A stretch of 7,702 nucleotides of DNA. Origin: Gemmatimonadales bacterium UBA4718 (GTDB taxonomy: Bacteria > Gemmatimonadota > Gemmatimonadetes > Gemmatimonadales > Gemmatimonadaceae). The translations under genes and the position numbers were made by a program. The notes beneath the pieces are model-generated. The model saw only the letters and a program-made list of their open reading frames with translations. It had not been told where the DNA came from and ran no database searches. Where the stretch lies: assembly GCA_002404375.1 (NCBI GenBank), contig DHJO01000156.1, positions 5,781 to 13,482 of the forward strand, written 5' to 3'. Within the stretch, counting starts at the first letter, position 1. Each line of letters begins with the position of its first letter. Positions 1 through 6,167 of the stretch are shown here, in pieces.

Positions 1-134
1 TCGAAGGCGAGCGACGACTTCCCCGATCCCGACAGCCCGGTAATGACCGTGAGGCGGTCGCGGGGGATGGTGACGTCGATGTTGCGGAGGTTGTGCTCGC
101 GGGCGCCGCGTACGATCAGTGATTCTTCCGGCAT
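1..134 (-). CDS. uvrA: UvrA, excinuclease ABC subunit A (N-terminal fragment)
   Basis: This is the start of UvrA, the DNA-damage-recognition ATPase of nucleotide excision repair, which works in the cytoplasm with UvrB and UvrC. Reading the minus strand from the ATG at 134 gives 44 codons before the window edge. The visible residues include the typical UvrA opening [20 protein letters not shown] (residues 9-28) and the Walker A motif GLSGSGKS at residues 33-40, with K39 as the nucleotide-binding lysine. The family is about 940 residues long, so over 95 percent of the gene lies outside the window. A weak AAGG sits just upstream of the ATG. The gene is divergent from the DUF4956 operon across a 120-bp gap. 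No LexA-like dyad was recognised there. The identification is firm because the motif and flanking residues are highly characteristic. Confidence 0.95.
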   Translation of the reverse strand, partial: MPEESLIVRGAREHNLRNIDVTIPRDRLTVITGLSGSGKSSLAF

Positions 135-254
135 AGCCTTGTAAAATCGCGGGTTACGCCCCCAGACTCAAGGCGGCCCCTATTGAGGCCGACATGCCGC
201 CGGGGCAGTGTTCTGACCTAGCTCAGGCGTCCATTTTGCACTTGGAGGCGCGAT
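135..254. promoter_or_regulatory. Divergent intergenic region between uvrA and the DUF4956 operon
   Basis: This 120-bp gap must hold the promoters of both divergent transcription units. The clearest element is GGAGG at 244-248, a strong Shine-Dalgarno sequence six bases before the ATG at 255, which fixes the start of the DUF4956 gene. On the minus strand a TTGAGT (171-166) and an AT-rich ATTTTA (147-142) separated by 18 bases could be a poor -35/-10 pair for uvrA, but the -10 match is weak. No convincing sigma-70 promoter was seen for the plus-strand operon, and no clear operator dyad was found. Confidence 0.4.
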
Positions 255-1340
255 ATGCCCGTTTTGAGACAGTTAATCGACGTCTTGACGATGAAGTCGG
301 ATCGCCCTTTGCGCCGTTTGTTGGCGTACTACGTGATCCTGGCTGTCATCGTTGCCATACTCGCGTTCTTCTTCCCCAGTGAGATCGCGCGGATCGCCGC
401 CAAGGGTCTCGGCGATGTCCCGGAGGGTCCGACGGTATTGACGGACGCGCTCTCGTCGCCCAGCTCGTCCGGAACCTTCGGCCTGGGATCGCTCCTGGGC
501 GTCGCGATAACGACCATCATGATTCTCATCGGCGCTCTGGTGCTGATGCTTCCGGTGACGTGGGTGTATATGTCAGCCCGGCCCTCAGGGGGACAACACA
601 ATCAAAACGTTGTGCAGACGCTGATCTTCCTCCCTCTGGTCGTGGCGGGGATCGTGTTCATCGTGCAGAACAGCCTGGCATTGGCGTTCAGCCTTGCCGG
701 AGTGGTCGGCGCGGTGCGATTCAGGACGACGCTCCGCGACTCCCGGGACCTCGTTTACATCTTCCTGAGCATCGTGGTGGGGTTCTCGGCGGGTGTCCAG
801 TCGCTGGCCGTAGGCGCAGTTGTCTCGATCATCTTCAACTTCGTGCTGCTCATCACGTGGCACTACGATTACGGCAGGAACATGCTGATGCCGACCGCGG
901 CGGCGCAGTGGTCACGTCCACTGCAAGCTCTCGCGAGTCCGACGGGAGACCATCAGATTCCCGATCGAGACCTCCTGCTCTCCCTGACGCCGGAGAAGGC
1001 GGGCGCACTCGCTGAGCGGTTCGACCGGGTGCGTGACGCCATCGGCAAGAAGAAAAAGGCGCGCTTCAACTCGATTCTGACCGTCACGACCGACGACGTA
1101 GCCGAGGCGCAGAGGCAAGTAGAAGAAGTCCTCGACAGGATGACCAAGCGGTGGGATCTCGACGAGGTCGTGACCAATGTCGGCAAGCCGAGCGAGATCT
1201 ACTATCTAATCCGGTTGAAGAAGTCGATGCCGCGAGATGTCCTGCTCACCGCCATCCACGAGAACGCCGACGGTATCATCGCCTCGGCTGATCTCGAGAC
1301 TGCCGACCCAGTCGACGACAAGTCCGCCGACAAGGGATGA
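255..1340 (+). CDS. DUF4956-family inner-membrane protein with C-terminal ACT-like domain
   Basis: This is a 361-residue membrane protein of the DUF4956 family, whose biochemical role is unknown. Predicted membrane segments lie near residues 23-41, 80-105, 119-138, 141-157, 165-182 and 184-203. The family signature is the stretch from about residue 148 to 180, including AGVVGAVRFRTTLRDSRDLV followed by a hydrophobic VGFSAGVQ segment; its charged RFRTTLRDSRD loop is the most recognisable part. After a linker (about 210-265) with a KKKK patch, residues 269-348 look like a small alpha/beta ACT-like domain (FNSILTVTTDD, EVVTNVGKPSEIYYLIRLKK), an arrangement reminiscent of MgtC-type proteins. That comparison is inference. 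The start is supported by GGAGG six bases upstream. The gene overlaps the next one by ATGA, so the two are probably translationally coupled. DUF4956 genes elsewhere are often next to VTC polyphosphate-polymerase and CotH-like kinase genes. No VTC domain is visible here, but a kinase-like protein lies two genes downstream. Confidence 0.85.
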   Translation: MPVLRQLIDVLTMKSDRPLRRLLAYYVILAVIVAILAFFFPSEIARIAAKGLGDVPEGPTVLTDALSSPSSSGTFGLGSLLGVAITTIMILIGALVLMLPVTWVYMSARPSGGQHNQNVVQTLIFLPLVVAGIVFIVQNSLALAFSLAGVVGAVRFRTTLRDSRDLVYIFLSIVVGFSAGVQSLAVGAVVSIIFNFVLLITWHYDYGRNMLMPTAAAQWSRPLQALASPTGDHQIPDRDLLLSLTPEKAGALAERFDRVRDAIGKKKKARFNSILTVTTDDVAEAQRQVEEVLDRMTKRWDLDEVVTNVGKPSEIYYLIRLKKSMPRDVLLTAIHENADGIIASADLETADPVDDKSADKG

Positions 1341-2242
1341 TCGGCGCCCGCGGCTTCTTACTATTGATAGGTCTGGCGCCGTGCGTCTCGGCGTGTCGGG
1401 AGACACCCCAGGCCAAGGCAGCGCAAGTGCACGAGGTCGAAGCGACACGCAAGCAGGAGCTCGCGCGCCGCTTAGCGTTGGCGGATGCCAATCCGACGAA
1501 GCCAGTGCCGGTGGCCGAGTGGATCATGCCGCCAGAGTTGCGAGAAATCTCTGGTCTCGCGCTTACAACGCGCGGCACCGTGCTTACCCACGACGACAAT
1601 GTTGGCAGGGTGTACGAGATCGACCCGAAAACCGGGATCCTGCTCAAGGGTTTTTCGCTGGAGGGCGGTGTCCGCGGCGACTTCGAGGCGATTACGATTG
1701 CCGGAACCGACGTCTACCTGCTCCGGAGCAACGGCAAGATTTACAAGTTCAAGGAAGGTGCTGATGCCTCGCAGGTCCCTTACTCGGTTTACGATACCGG
1801 ATTGGGGAAGCAATGCGAATTCGAGAGCATGGCCTACGAGGCCGACAGCTCCCGACTTGTGCTTGCCTGCAAAAAATTCCTCGATAAAAAGGCGCCCAAA
1901 GAGGTACTGATTTTCCACGTGCCGCTGCCGCTGGGCGACCCGTCGGCGATAACTTCGCTGCAAGTACCGATCAAGAACGTGATCGGCTCGAACAAGTGGA
2001 CGAATTTTCATCCCTCGGACATCAACATCGACCCGATCACGAAGAATTACGTGATCGTGGCTTCAAAGGAGAAAGGGCTGATCGTTGTCACTCCCGACGG
2101 CGAGGTGGTTCGCTCGGAACCCCTTCCCGGAGACCACCGTCAGGCGGAAGGCGTGGCGATCACCCAGGACGGCCTCCTGCTGGTGAGCGACGAAGCCAAT
2201 GTTAAGCCCCCGGCCATCACACTCTACCGCTGGCGACGATGA
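1337..2242 (+). CDS. Lipoprotein with YjiK/SdiA-regulated-type beta-propeller
   Basis: This 301-residue exported lipoprotein starts with a hydrophobic signal (residues 5-19) ending in a lipobox-like VSAC, with C20 as the predicted lipidated cysteine. A charged, likely helical tether (about 25-50) follows. The rest looks like a beta-propeller of the SdiA-regulated/YjiK group, related in style to esterase-like phytase propellers. A short acidic motif recurs: REISGLAL (69-76), GDFEAITI (114-121), CEFESMAY (160-167), HPSDINI (225-231) and QAEGVAI (269-275), each followed by a strand such as VYLLRSNGKIYKF or GLLLVSDEA. Such acidic loops line the central channel and can bind calcium in propeller relatives; that function is inference here. 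The start codon overlaps the DUF4956 stop (ATGA, 1337-1340) and lacks a well-spaced Shine-Dalgarno, so translational coupling is likely. Its stop overlaps the next start in the same way. A sensor, binding or hydrolytic role is possible; the substrate is unknown. Confidence 0.75.
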   Translation: MIGARGFLLLIGLAPCVSACRETPQAKAAQVHEVEATRKQELARRLALADANPTKPVPVAEWIMPPELREISGLALTTRGTVLTHDDNVGRVYEIDPKTGILLKGFSLEGGVRGDFEAITIAGTDVYLLRSNGKIYKFKEGADASQVPYSVYDTGLGKQCEFESMAYEADSSRLVLACKKFLDKKAPKEVLIFHVPLPLGDPSAITSLQVPIKNVIGSNKWTNFHPSDINIDPITKNYVIVASKEKGLIVVTPDGEVVRSEPLPGDHRQAEGVAITQDGLLLVSDEANVKPPAITLYRWRR

Positions 2243-4863
2243 CAGAGAGCCAGAGACGATTTATGACAAGCAGCCACTCCCCGAGAATCCTTGTCGCGAC
2301 TGGACTGGCGACGGTCCTCATGATGAGCACGATTTCGAGAGCAGCAGCGCAGAGCCCAACGCGAATCGTCGGCACCGACAGCGTGGTCATCGTTCCCGGT
2401 GAGATCTACAAGGCGGGACAGTTCCATCGCGCTCTGCTCGGTAACAATTACCGCGATGAGTGGACGACGCCGATCAAGGTGCCCGTGCTCAACCTCAGAA
2501 CTTTCCACGGCGGCCTCAAGCCAACCAAGAAAGGCGGCGGGGCGCAAACCATATCGCTCCGATTCGATGCGGCCGACGGCTCGAAATACGCTTTCCGCTC
2601 GGTGAAAAAACGATTCAGCGTTCTGCCCGAGCAGTATAAAGGAACCATCATCTGGTACATCGTGGGCGACGAAGGAAGCGCTTCGCATCCCCTGGGAGCG
2701 ATCGCTGCGGATCCGTTGCAGAGCGCGGCCGGCGTGCTTCATCCGCATCCAACCGTCGCGGTAATGCCCGACGATCCTGTTCTTGGCGAGTTCCGAAAGG
2801 AATTTGCCGGCATGCTCGGTGAGATCGAGGAGCATCCCGATGTGCCAAAGGGTGAGACCGGTTTCGCAGGTGCGAGCAAGATCATCGGCAGCGACACGCT
2901 GCTCGGCCGAATCAACACCGATCCGCAAACGCGCGTCGATGCTCGTACCCTGCTTACGGCTGTTGAGATGGACATGCTCATCGGCGACAACGACCGGCAT
3001 CCAGACCAATGGAAGTGGGCGCGGTTCGGCAAGAAGGATGAGCCCTGGGAGCCAATCGCCGTGGACAGGGATCACGCATTCGTGTCGTACGAAGGATTGC
3101 TGATGAAGCTCGCGCGCTTCCCCCTTTCCAACCTCGTCACGTTCGATCCCAAGTATTCTGATCCGAGCGCGCTGTTCTCCAATGCTATTGAATTCGACCG
3201 TCGTATGCTCGCCGGCCTCGACAAGCCGGTTTGGGATTCCGTTGCTACCAGTCTGATGCAGCGAGTTACCGATCCGGTGATCGACAACGCGATAAGAACA
3301 CTGCCGCCAGAGTATGCGAGTATCTCACCCCGGCTTGCTGCCAAGCTCAAAGCGCGGCGCGACGGACTGCGCGGCGTGGCCGATCTCTACTACGGCGAGC
3401 TATGGAAGATTGCCGACATTCACGGCACGGACGCGGACGACGAGGCGACGGTGGTGCGCTCCGGCGATGGGATCGTGGATGTTCGCATCCAGTCGGGAAG
3501 CGACGCTCCGTATTTCTCGCGGCGATTCTACGCGAGCGAAACGAAACAGATCCGCATCTACCTGCACGGCGGCAACGATCGGGCGACCGTCGAAGGGAAT
3601 GTCGGAAGCAGCATCCCAATACGGATCATCGGCGGCAACGGCAACAATGTCTTTGTCGATAATTCGACCGTCGGTGGTAAGAGAAATCCCACTCGGTTCT
3701 ATGACGTCGGAAACATTGACAATGTGATGTACGCGCGCGACACAGTCGACGAGAAGATCAATATCGACAACGCGTTCAATCACTACTTCAATCGCCGGCC
3801 GTGGCAGCGCGCGTACGGCACACTGATACCGCCGCAGAAGGACCGTGGCGCTTCGCTCAACCCGGTGTTGGGAATCCATTCTCAGCGCCTGCTCGGCATC
3901 TACCCGTCGATCGGTGTATCGCGTACGCAGTACGGTTTCCGCAAAGTGCCGTACTCCAGCATGTCCGAGGCCGATCTCGCGTACTCCCTTTCGAGCCACC
4001 GACTGCGTATTCGGAGCGCATTCGACAAGCGATTCGAAGAATCCGACACGCACATTCCGGTGACGGCGCACATGTCCCAGTTCGAGGTCGTACAATTTCA
4101 CGGCTTCGGCAACGACGTTGCTGATCTGCGCGGACCATTGTACGACGTGCGGCAAAGGCAGTGGGAGTTCAATCCAGGGATAGGTCGCTCATTCAGTCCG
4201 GTCAGTGACATCTCGCTTGGACCAGTCGTTCGATACACGACGACTGATAGTCTCGCCAACCGGTTGATCGCGCAGCAGCGTCCGACCGGCTTCAGCCGAT
4301 TCGGTCAGGCTGGACTTCAGCTCAAGATGCATCTGGACAGTCGTTACGTCGCGGACACGATGAAGCCGCGTGTAGTACTCAACGTCGTGGGTGCGGGTTA
4401 CCCCGCAATCTGGGACGTGGCGAAGGCGTATGAGTCGGTTGATGGATGGGCTGCCGCCTTTTTCACATTGCCGATGCCGAAGAAGCCCGTGCTGGCTTTC
4501 CGCGCCGGCGGTAAGAAGCTGTGGGGGCCGTTTCCTTACTTCGACGCCGCGTTCCTCGGCGGATCGGAGACATTCAGAACGGAGGAGCGCCAGCGGTACG
4601 CGGGTGACGCATCGGTCTACGGGAGCACGGAACTAAGGATCCCCATCGCAAAATTTCCGTTCATCCTTCCGCTCGACGTGGGTGCACTCGGCTTTGCCGA
4701 CGCAGGACGAGTCTATCTGAACGGCCAATCACCTGGTGGGTGGCACTCGGCCGCCGGCGGCGGACTCTGGGTCGGGTACGTCAACCCCGCAATAAACTAC
4801 AACGTACTGTTTACGAATCGAAGCCAGCGCCGGATAGTCACCAATCTCGGGTTTGCATTCTGA
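2239..4863 (+). CDS. Exported kinase-like domain fused to Omp85/BamA-type outer-membrane barrel
   Basis: This 874-residue protein has four parts. First, a signal peptide: the segment from about residue 16 to 38 is hydrophobic and ends in RAAAQ. The start at 2239 overlaps the previous stop; M9 (2263) would give a more compact signal peptide and cannot be excluded. Second, residues 55-380 resemble a divergent kinase fold: a glycine-rich loop GGLKPTKKGGGAQT (91-104), a strand pair ending in YAFRSVKK (117-124), GDNDRHPDQW (249-258) as the catalytic-loop motif and AVDRDHAF (274-281) as the metal-binding motif, similar to Fam20C, HipA and CotH motifs. Third, a beta-rich spacer (about 395-500) contains GGND and GGNGNN turns. 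Fourth, residues 535-874 form an Omp85-like barrel, with ETFRTEERQRYAGD (777-790), ELRIPI (798-803), GFADAGRVY (818-826) and a C-terminal phenylalanine. The barrel should sit in the outer membrane with the kinase-like part periplasmic, or possibly translocated. No POTRA domain is apparent. Kinase activity is inferred, not shown. Confidence 0.8.
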   Translation: MTESQRRFMTSSHSPRILVATGLATVLMMSTISRAAAQSPTRIVGTDSVVIVPGEIYKAGQFHRALLGNNYRDEWTTPIKVPVLNLRTFHGGLKPTKKGGGAQTISLRFDAADGSKYAFRSVKKRFSVLPEQYKGTIIWYIVGDEGSASHPLGAIAADPLQSAAGVLHPHPTVAVMPDDPVLGEFRKEFAGMLGEIEEHPDVPKGETGFAGASKIIGSDTLLGRINTDPQTRVDARTLLTAVEMDMLIGDNDRHPDQWKWARFGKKDEPWEPIAVDRDHAFVSYEGLLMKLARFPLSNLVTFDPKYSDPSALFSNAIEFDRRMLAGLDKPVWDSVATSLMQRVTDPVIDNAIRTLPPEYASISPRLAAKLKARRDGLRGVADLYYGELWKIADIHGTDADDEATVVRSGDGIVDVRIQSGSDAPYFSRRFYASETKQIRIYLHGGNDRATVEGNVGSSIPIRIIGGNGNNVFVDNSTVGGKRNPTRFYDVGNIDNVMYARDTVDEKINIDNAFNHYFNRRPWQRAYGTLIPPQKDRGASLNPVLGIHSQRLLGIYPSIGVSRTQYGFRKVPYSSMSEADLAYSLSSHRLRIRSAFDKRFEESDTHIPVTAHMSQFEVVQFHGFGNDVADLRGPLYDVRQRQWEFNPGIGRSFSPVSDISLGPVVRYTTTDSLANRLIAQQRPTGFSRFGQAGLQLKMHLDSRYVADTMKPRVVLNVVGAGYPAIWDVAKAYESVDGWAAAFFTLPMPKKPVLAFRAGGKKLWGPFPYFDAAFLGGSETFRTEERQRYAGDASVYGSTELRIPIAKFPFILPLDVGALGFADAGRVYLNGQSPGGWHSAAGGGLWVGYVNPAINYNVLFTNRSQRRIVTNLGFAF

Positions 4864-4889
4864 CAAAGAGCCGTTCGGGCAGGCATCCA

Positions 4890-5142
4890 GGTTCAAGTTT
4901 CATCCGGATTTGACGGATTTGACTGATTAAACGGATCGTTCCGTCTGGCGTAACAGCCCCTCTCGCCTGGCCGGGATTTTTTTTTGGGAATCGCCGCTCG
5001 GGATGCGTCAGTCGCGGCATGCACCCGTTCCAGGAGACAAACAAGACAGAAAATGAGCACGGCCGACTTGAAGGAGCCTTACGTGCCAAAGCAGCGATCC
5101 GACCGATCTGTTCAATCCGCCTGATCCGCATAACTTTGAACC
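4890..5142. repeat. Imperfect inverted-repeat element (about 253 bp) in the intergenic gap
   Basis: The gap between the barrel gene and the phosphoesterase gene holds one large imperfect palindrome. It begins GGTTCAA (4890-4896) and ends TTGAACC (5136-5142). The left arm contains spaced GGAT units (CCGGATTTGACGGATTTGAC, 4904-4923, then ACGGATCG, 4931-4938). The reverse complement of the right arm shows the matching series GCGGATCAGGCGGATTGAAC, then TCGGATCG. In a 38-base comparison of the two arms roughly two-thirds of positions match. Looser similarity continues inward: GGCGTAACAGCCCC on the left against GGCACGTAAGGCTCC on the reversed right arm, then GGCCGGGATTTT against GGCCGTGCTCATTTT. 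The centre falls at a GCATGC (5017-5022). No transposase is present. It resembles a MITE-like or long-hairpin intergenic repeat; copy number cannot be judged from one window. Confidence 0.7.
4961..4985 (+). terminator. Possible rho-independent terminator of the DUF4956-lipoprotein-barrel operon
   Basis: A short stem pairs TCTCG (4961-4965) with CGGGA (4972-4976), including one G-T pair, around a six-base loop, and is followed directly by nine T residues (4977-4985). It lies about 100 bases after the stop of the barrel gene, inside the left arm of the inverted repeat. The stem is short and probably weak on its own, so termination might depend on the larger hairpin of the repeat element. Confidence 0.35.
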
Positions 5143-5147
5143 TAGAT

Positions 5148-5160
5148 GCCGCCGAGCGGC
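5148..5160 (+). other. Small GC hairpin just upstream of the phosphoesterase start
   Basis: GCCGC (5148-5152) and GCGGC (5156-5160) form a perfect five-base stem with a three-base CGA loop. It ends seven bases before the ATG at 5168, where a ribosome binding site would be expected; no Shine-Dalgarno-like sequence is visible there. It might limit translation initiation, or it may be chance in GC-rich DNA. Confidence 0.25.
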
Positions 5161-5167
5161 CGTTTCA

Positions 5168-6124
5168 ATGATTAGAACGTCCCTGTTGTGCCTCTCACTG
5201 GCGGAGCTGGTGCTCGGCTGCTCGCGCGATGAGTCTCCCACCCGCCGGCCAAGTCAGCCGGCGCAGGAGATCGAGCTGCCGGGAGCGTCGGTGTTCATCG
5301 GCGCCGGCGACATCGCGGTCTGCGGAACGAGCGGGGATGAGGGGACCGCTCATATCGTCGACAGCGTTCTCACGGCCGCGGCGACGAAGAAATCGGAAAG
5401 CGCGGTCTTCACGCTCGGCGACAACGCCTATCCATCCGGAGCGGGTGGCGTAGACAAGGATTTCCCGCGCTGCTTTTCTCCGTCGTGGGGATCAGCCCGC
5501 ATCATGAAGGTCATTCATCCTGCTCCCGGGAATCACGAATACGACAGCGGAAGCGGGGCGCCCTACTTCACATACTTCGGTGACCGCGCCGGTCCAGCTG
5601 GGAAGGGCTACTACAGCTACGACGTTGGCGGTTGGCATGTGATCTCACTCAACAGCGAGCTGTTCTTCGGACGTTCCAATCCATCCGAGGCGACGGCGCA
5701 GGAAGAGTGGCTGCGTAAGGATCTCGCCGGCCACCGCGTGCTCTGCACGCTCGCCTATTTTCACCGGCCGCTGTTCAGCTCCGGCGAGGGCAGCCCGACT
5801 CAGCAGGTGCGGGGTCTGTGGCAAATACTCTACGACGCCGGCGCCGATGTGATCCTCAGCGGGCACCATCACCATTACGAGCGGTTTCTTCCGCAAACGC
5901 CATCGGGCGTCGCTGATGTGAGAAATGGAATCGAAGAAATCATCGCTGGCACGGGAGGCGGCAAGCTGCGCGGAGTGCACAATCCGCTCGCCTACAACTC
6001 CGTGACTGAGATCCACGGACGCTTCGGGGTGCTGAAGTTGATGCTTGGCTCTGGCGAATATAGCCACGCATTCATCGACACTGACGGAAGAGTCTGGGAC
6101 CCGGCCAGAGGCAAATGCCACTGA
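5168..6124 (+). CDS. Calcineurin-like metallophosphoesterase lipoprotein
   Basis: This 318-residue lipoprotein carries a calcineurin-like (purple-acid-phosphatase-type) metallophosphoesterase domain. The signal peptide ends in LVLGC, with C18 as the lipidation site. The five metal-binding blocks are all present: GAGDIA (45-50, D48), GDNAYP (84-89, D85 and N86), GNHEYD (121-126, N122 and H123), FHRP (198-201, H199) and GHHHHYER (232-239, H233 and H235 as probable ligands). This predicts an active two-metal phosphomonoesterase or phosphodiesterase anchored in the envelope. The substrate cannot be inferred. The domain fills the mature protein, with no barrel attached. The ATG at 5168 is the only in-frame start close to the signal peptide but lacks a clear Shine-Dalgarno sequence. 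It follows the kinase-like/barrel gene on the same strand across the inverted-repeat element. From memory, related Bacteroidota proteins fuse this kind of phosphoesterase to a kinase-like plus barrel protein, so a functional link is plausible. Forty-three bases separate it from the Ppx/GppA gene. Confidence 0.88.
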   Translation: MIRTSLLCLSLAELVLGCSRDESPTRRPSQPAQEIELPGASVFIGAGDIAVCGTSGDEGTAHIVDSVLTAAATKKSESAVFTLGDNAYPSGAGGVDKDFPRCFSPSWGSARIMKVIHPAPGNHEYDSGSGAPYFTYFGDRAGPAGKGYYSYDVGGWHVISLNSELFFGRSNPSEATAQEEWLRKDLAGHRVLCTLAYFHRPLFSSGEGSPTQQVRGLWQILYDAGADVILSGHHHHYERFLPQTPSGVADVRNGIEEIIAGTGGGKLRGVHNPLAYNSVTEIHGRFGVLKLMLGSGEYSHAFIDTDGRVWDPARGKCH

Positions 6125-6167
6125 CGCGGGAGTTTCGCTTGAGGGTACAACGCGTCAGTTTTAACAC

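Noticed and set aside
135..254. Possible LexA/SOS operator upstream of uvrA
   Set aside because: I looked for Gram-negative (CTGT...ACAG) and Gram-positive-type boxes and found no convincing dyad.
194..382. Plus-strand 62-codon frame across the start of the DUF4956 gene
   Set aside because: It overlaps the better supported start with GGAGG at ideal spacing and has no recognisable content.
1472..2011. Minus-strand open frame (179 codons) opposite the propeller lipoprotein
   Set aside because: Antisense to a gene with a signal peptide, lipobox and repeated blade motifs; composition typical of a shadow frame.
2224..3075. Long minus-strand open frame (283 codons) opposite the kinase-like domain
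   Set aside because: It lies fully antisense to a well-supported gene with recognisable motifs, has no recognisable domain, and is expected from GC-rich codon bias.
3400..4155. Long minus-strand open frame (251 codons) opposite the spacer and early barrel
   Set aside because: Antisense shadow of the barrel gene; no family features and no plausible translation signals.
5053..5124. Short plus-strand frame of 23 codons starting at the ATG at 5053 inside the repeat element
   Set aside because: The nearest purine-rich site (GGAG, 5033-5036) is too far away and half of the frame is the right arm of the inverted repeat.
4838..5131. Minus-strand open frame (97 codons) through the intergenic gap, with MRIRRIEQIGRI and IRLISQIRQIRM segments
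   Set aside because: It is a translation of the inverted-repeat element; the repeated I-R pattern at both ends is produced by the GGAT units, not by a protein family.
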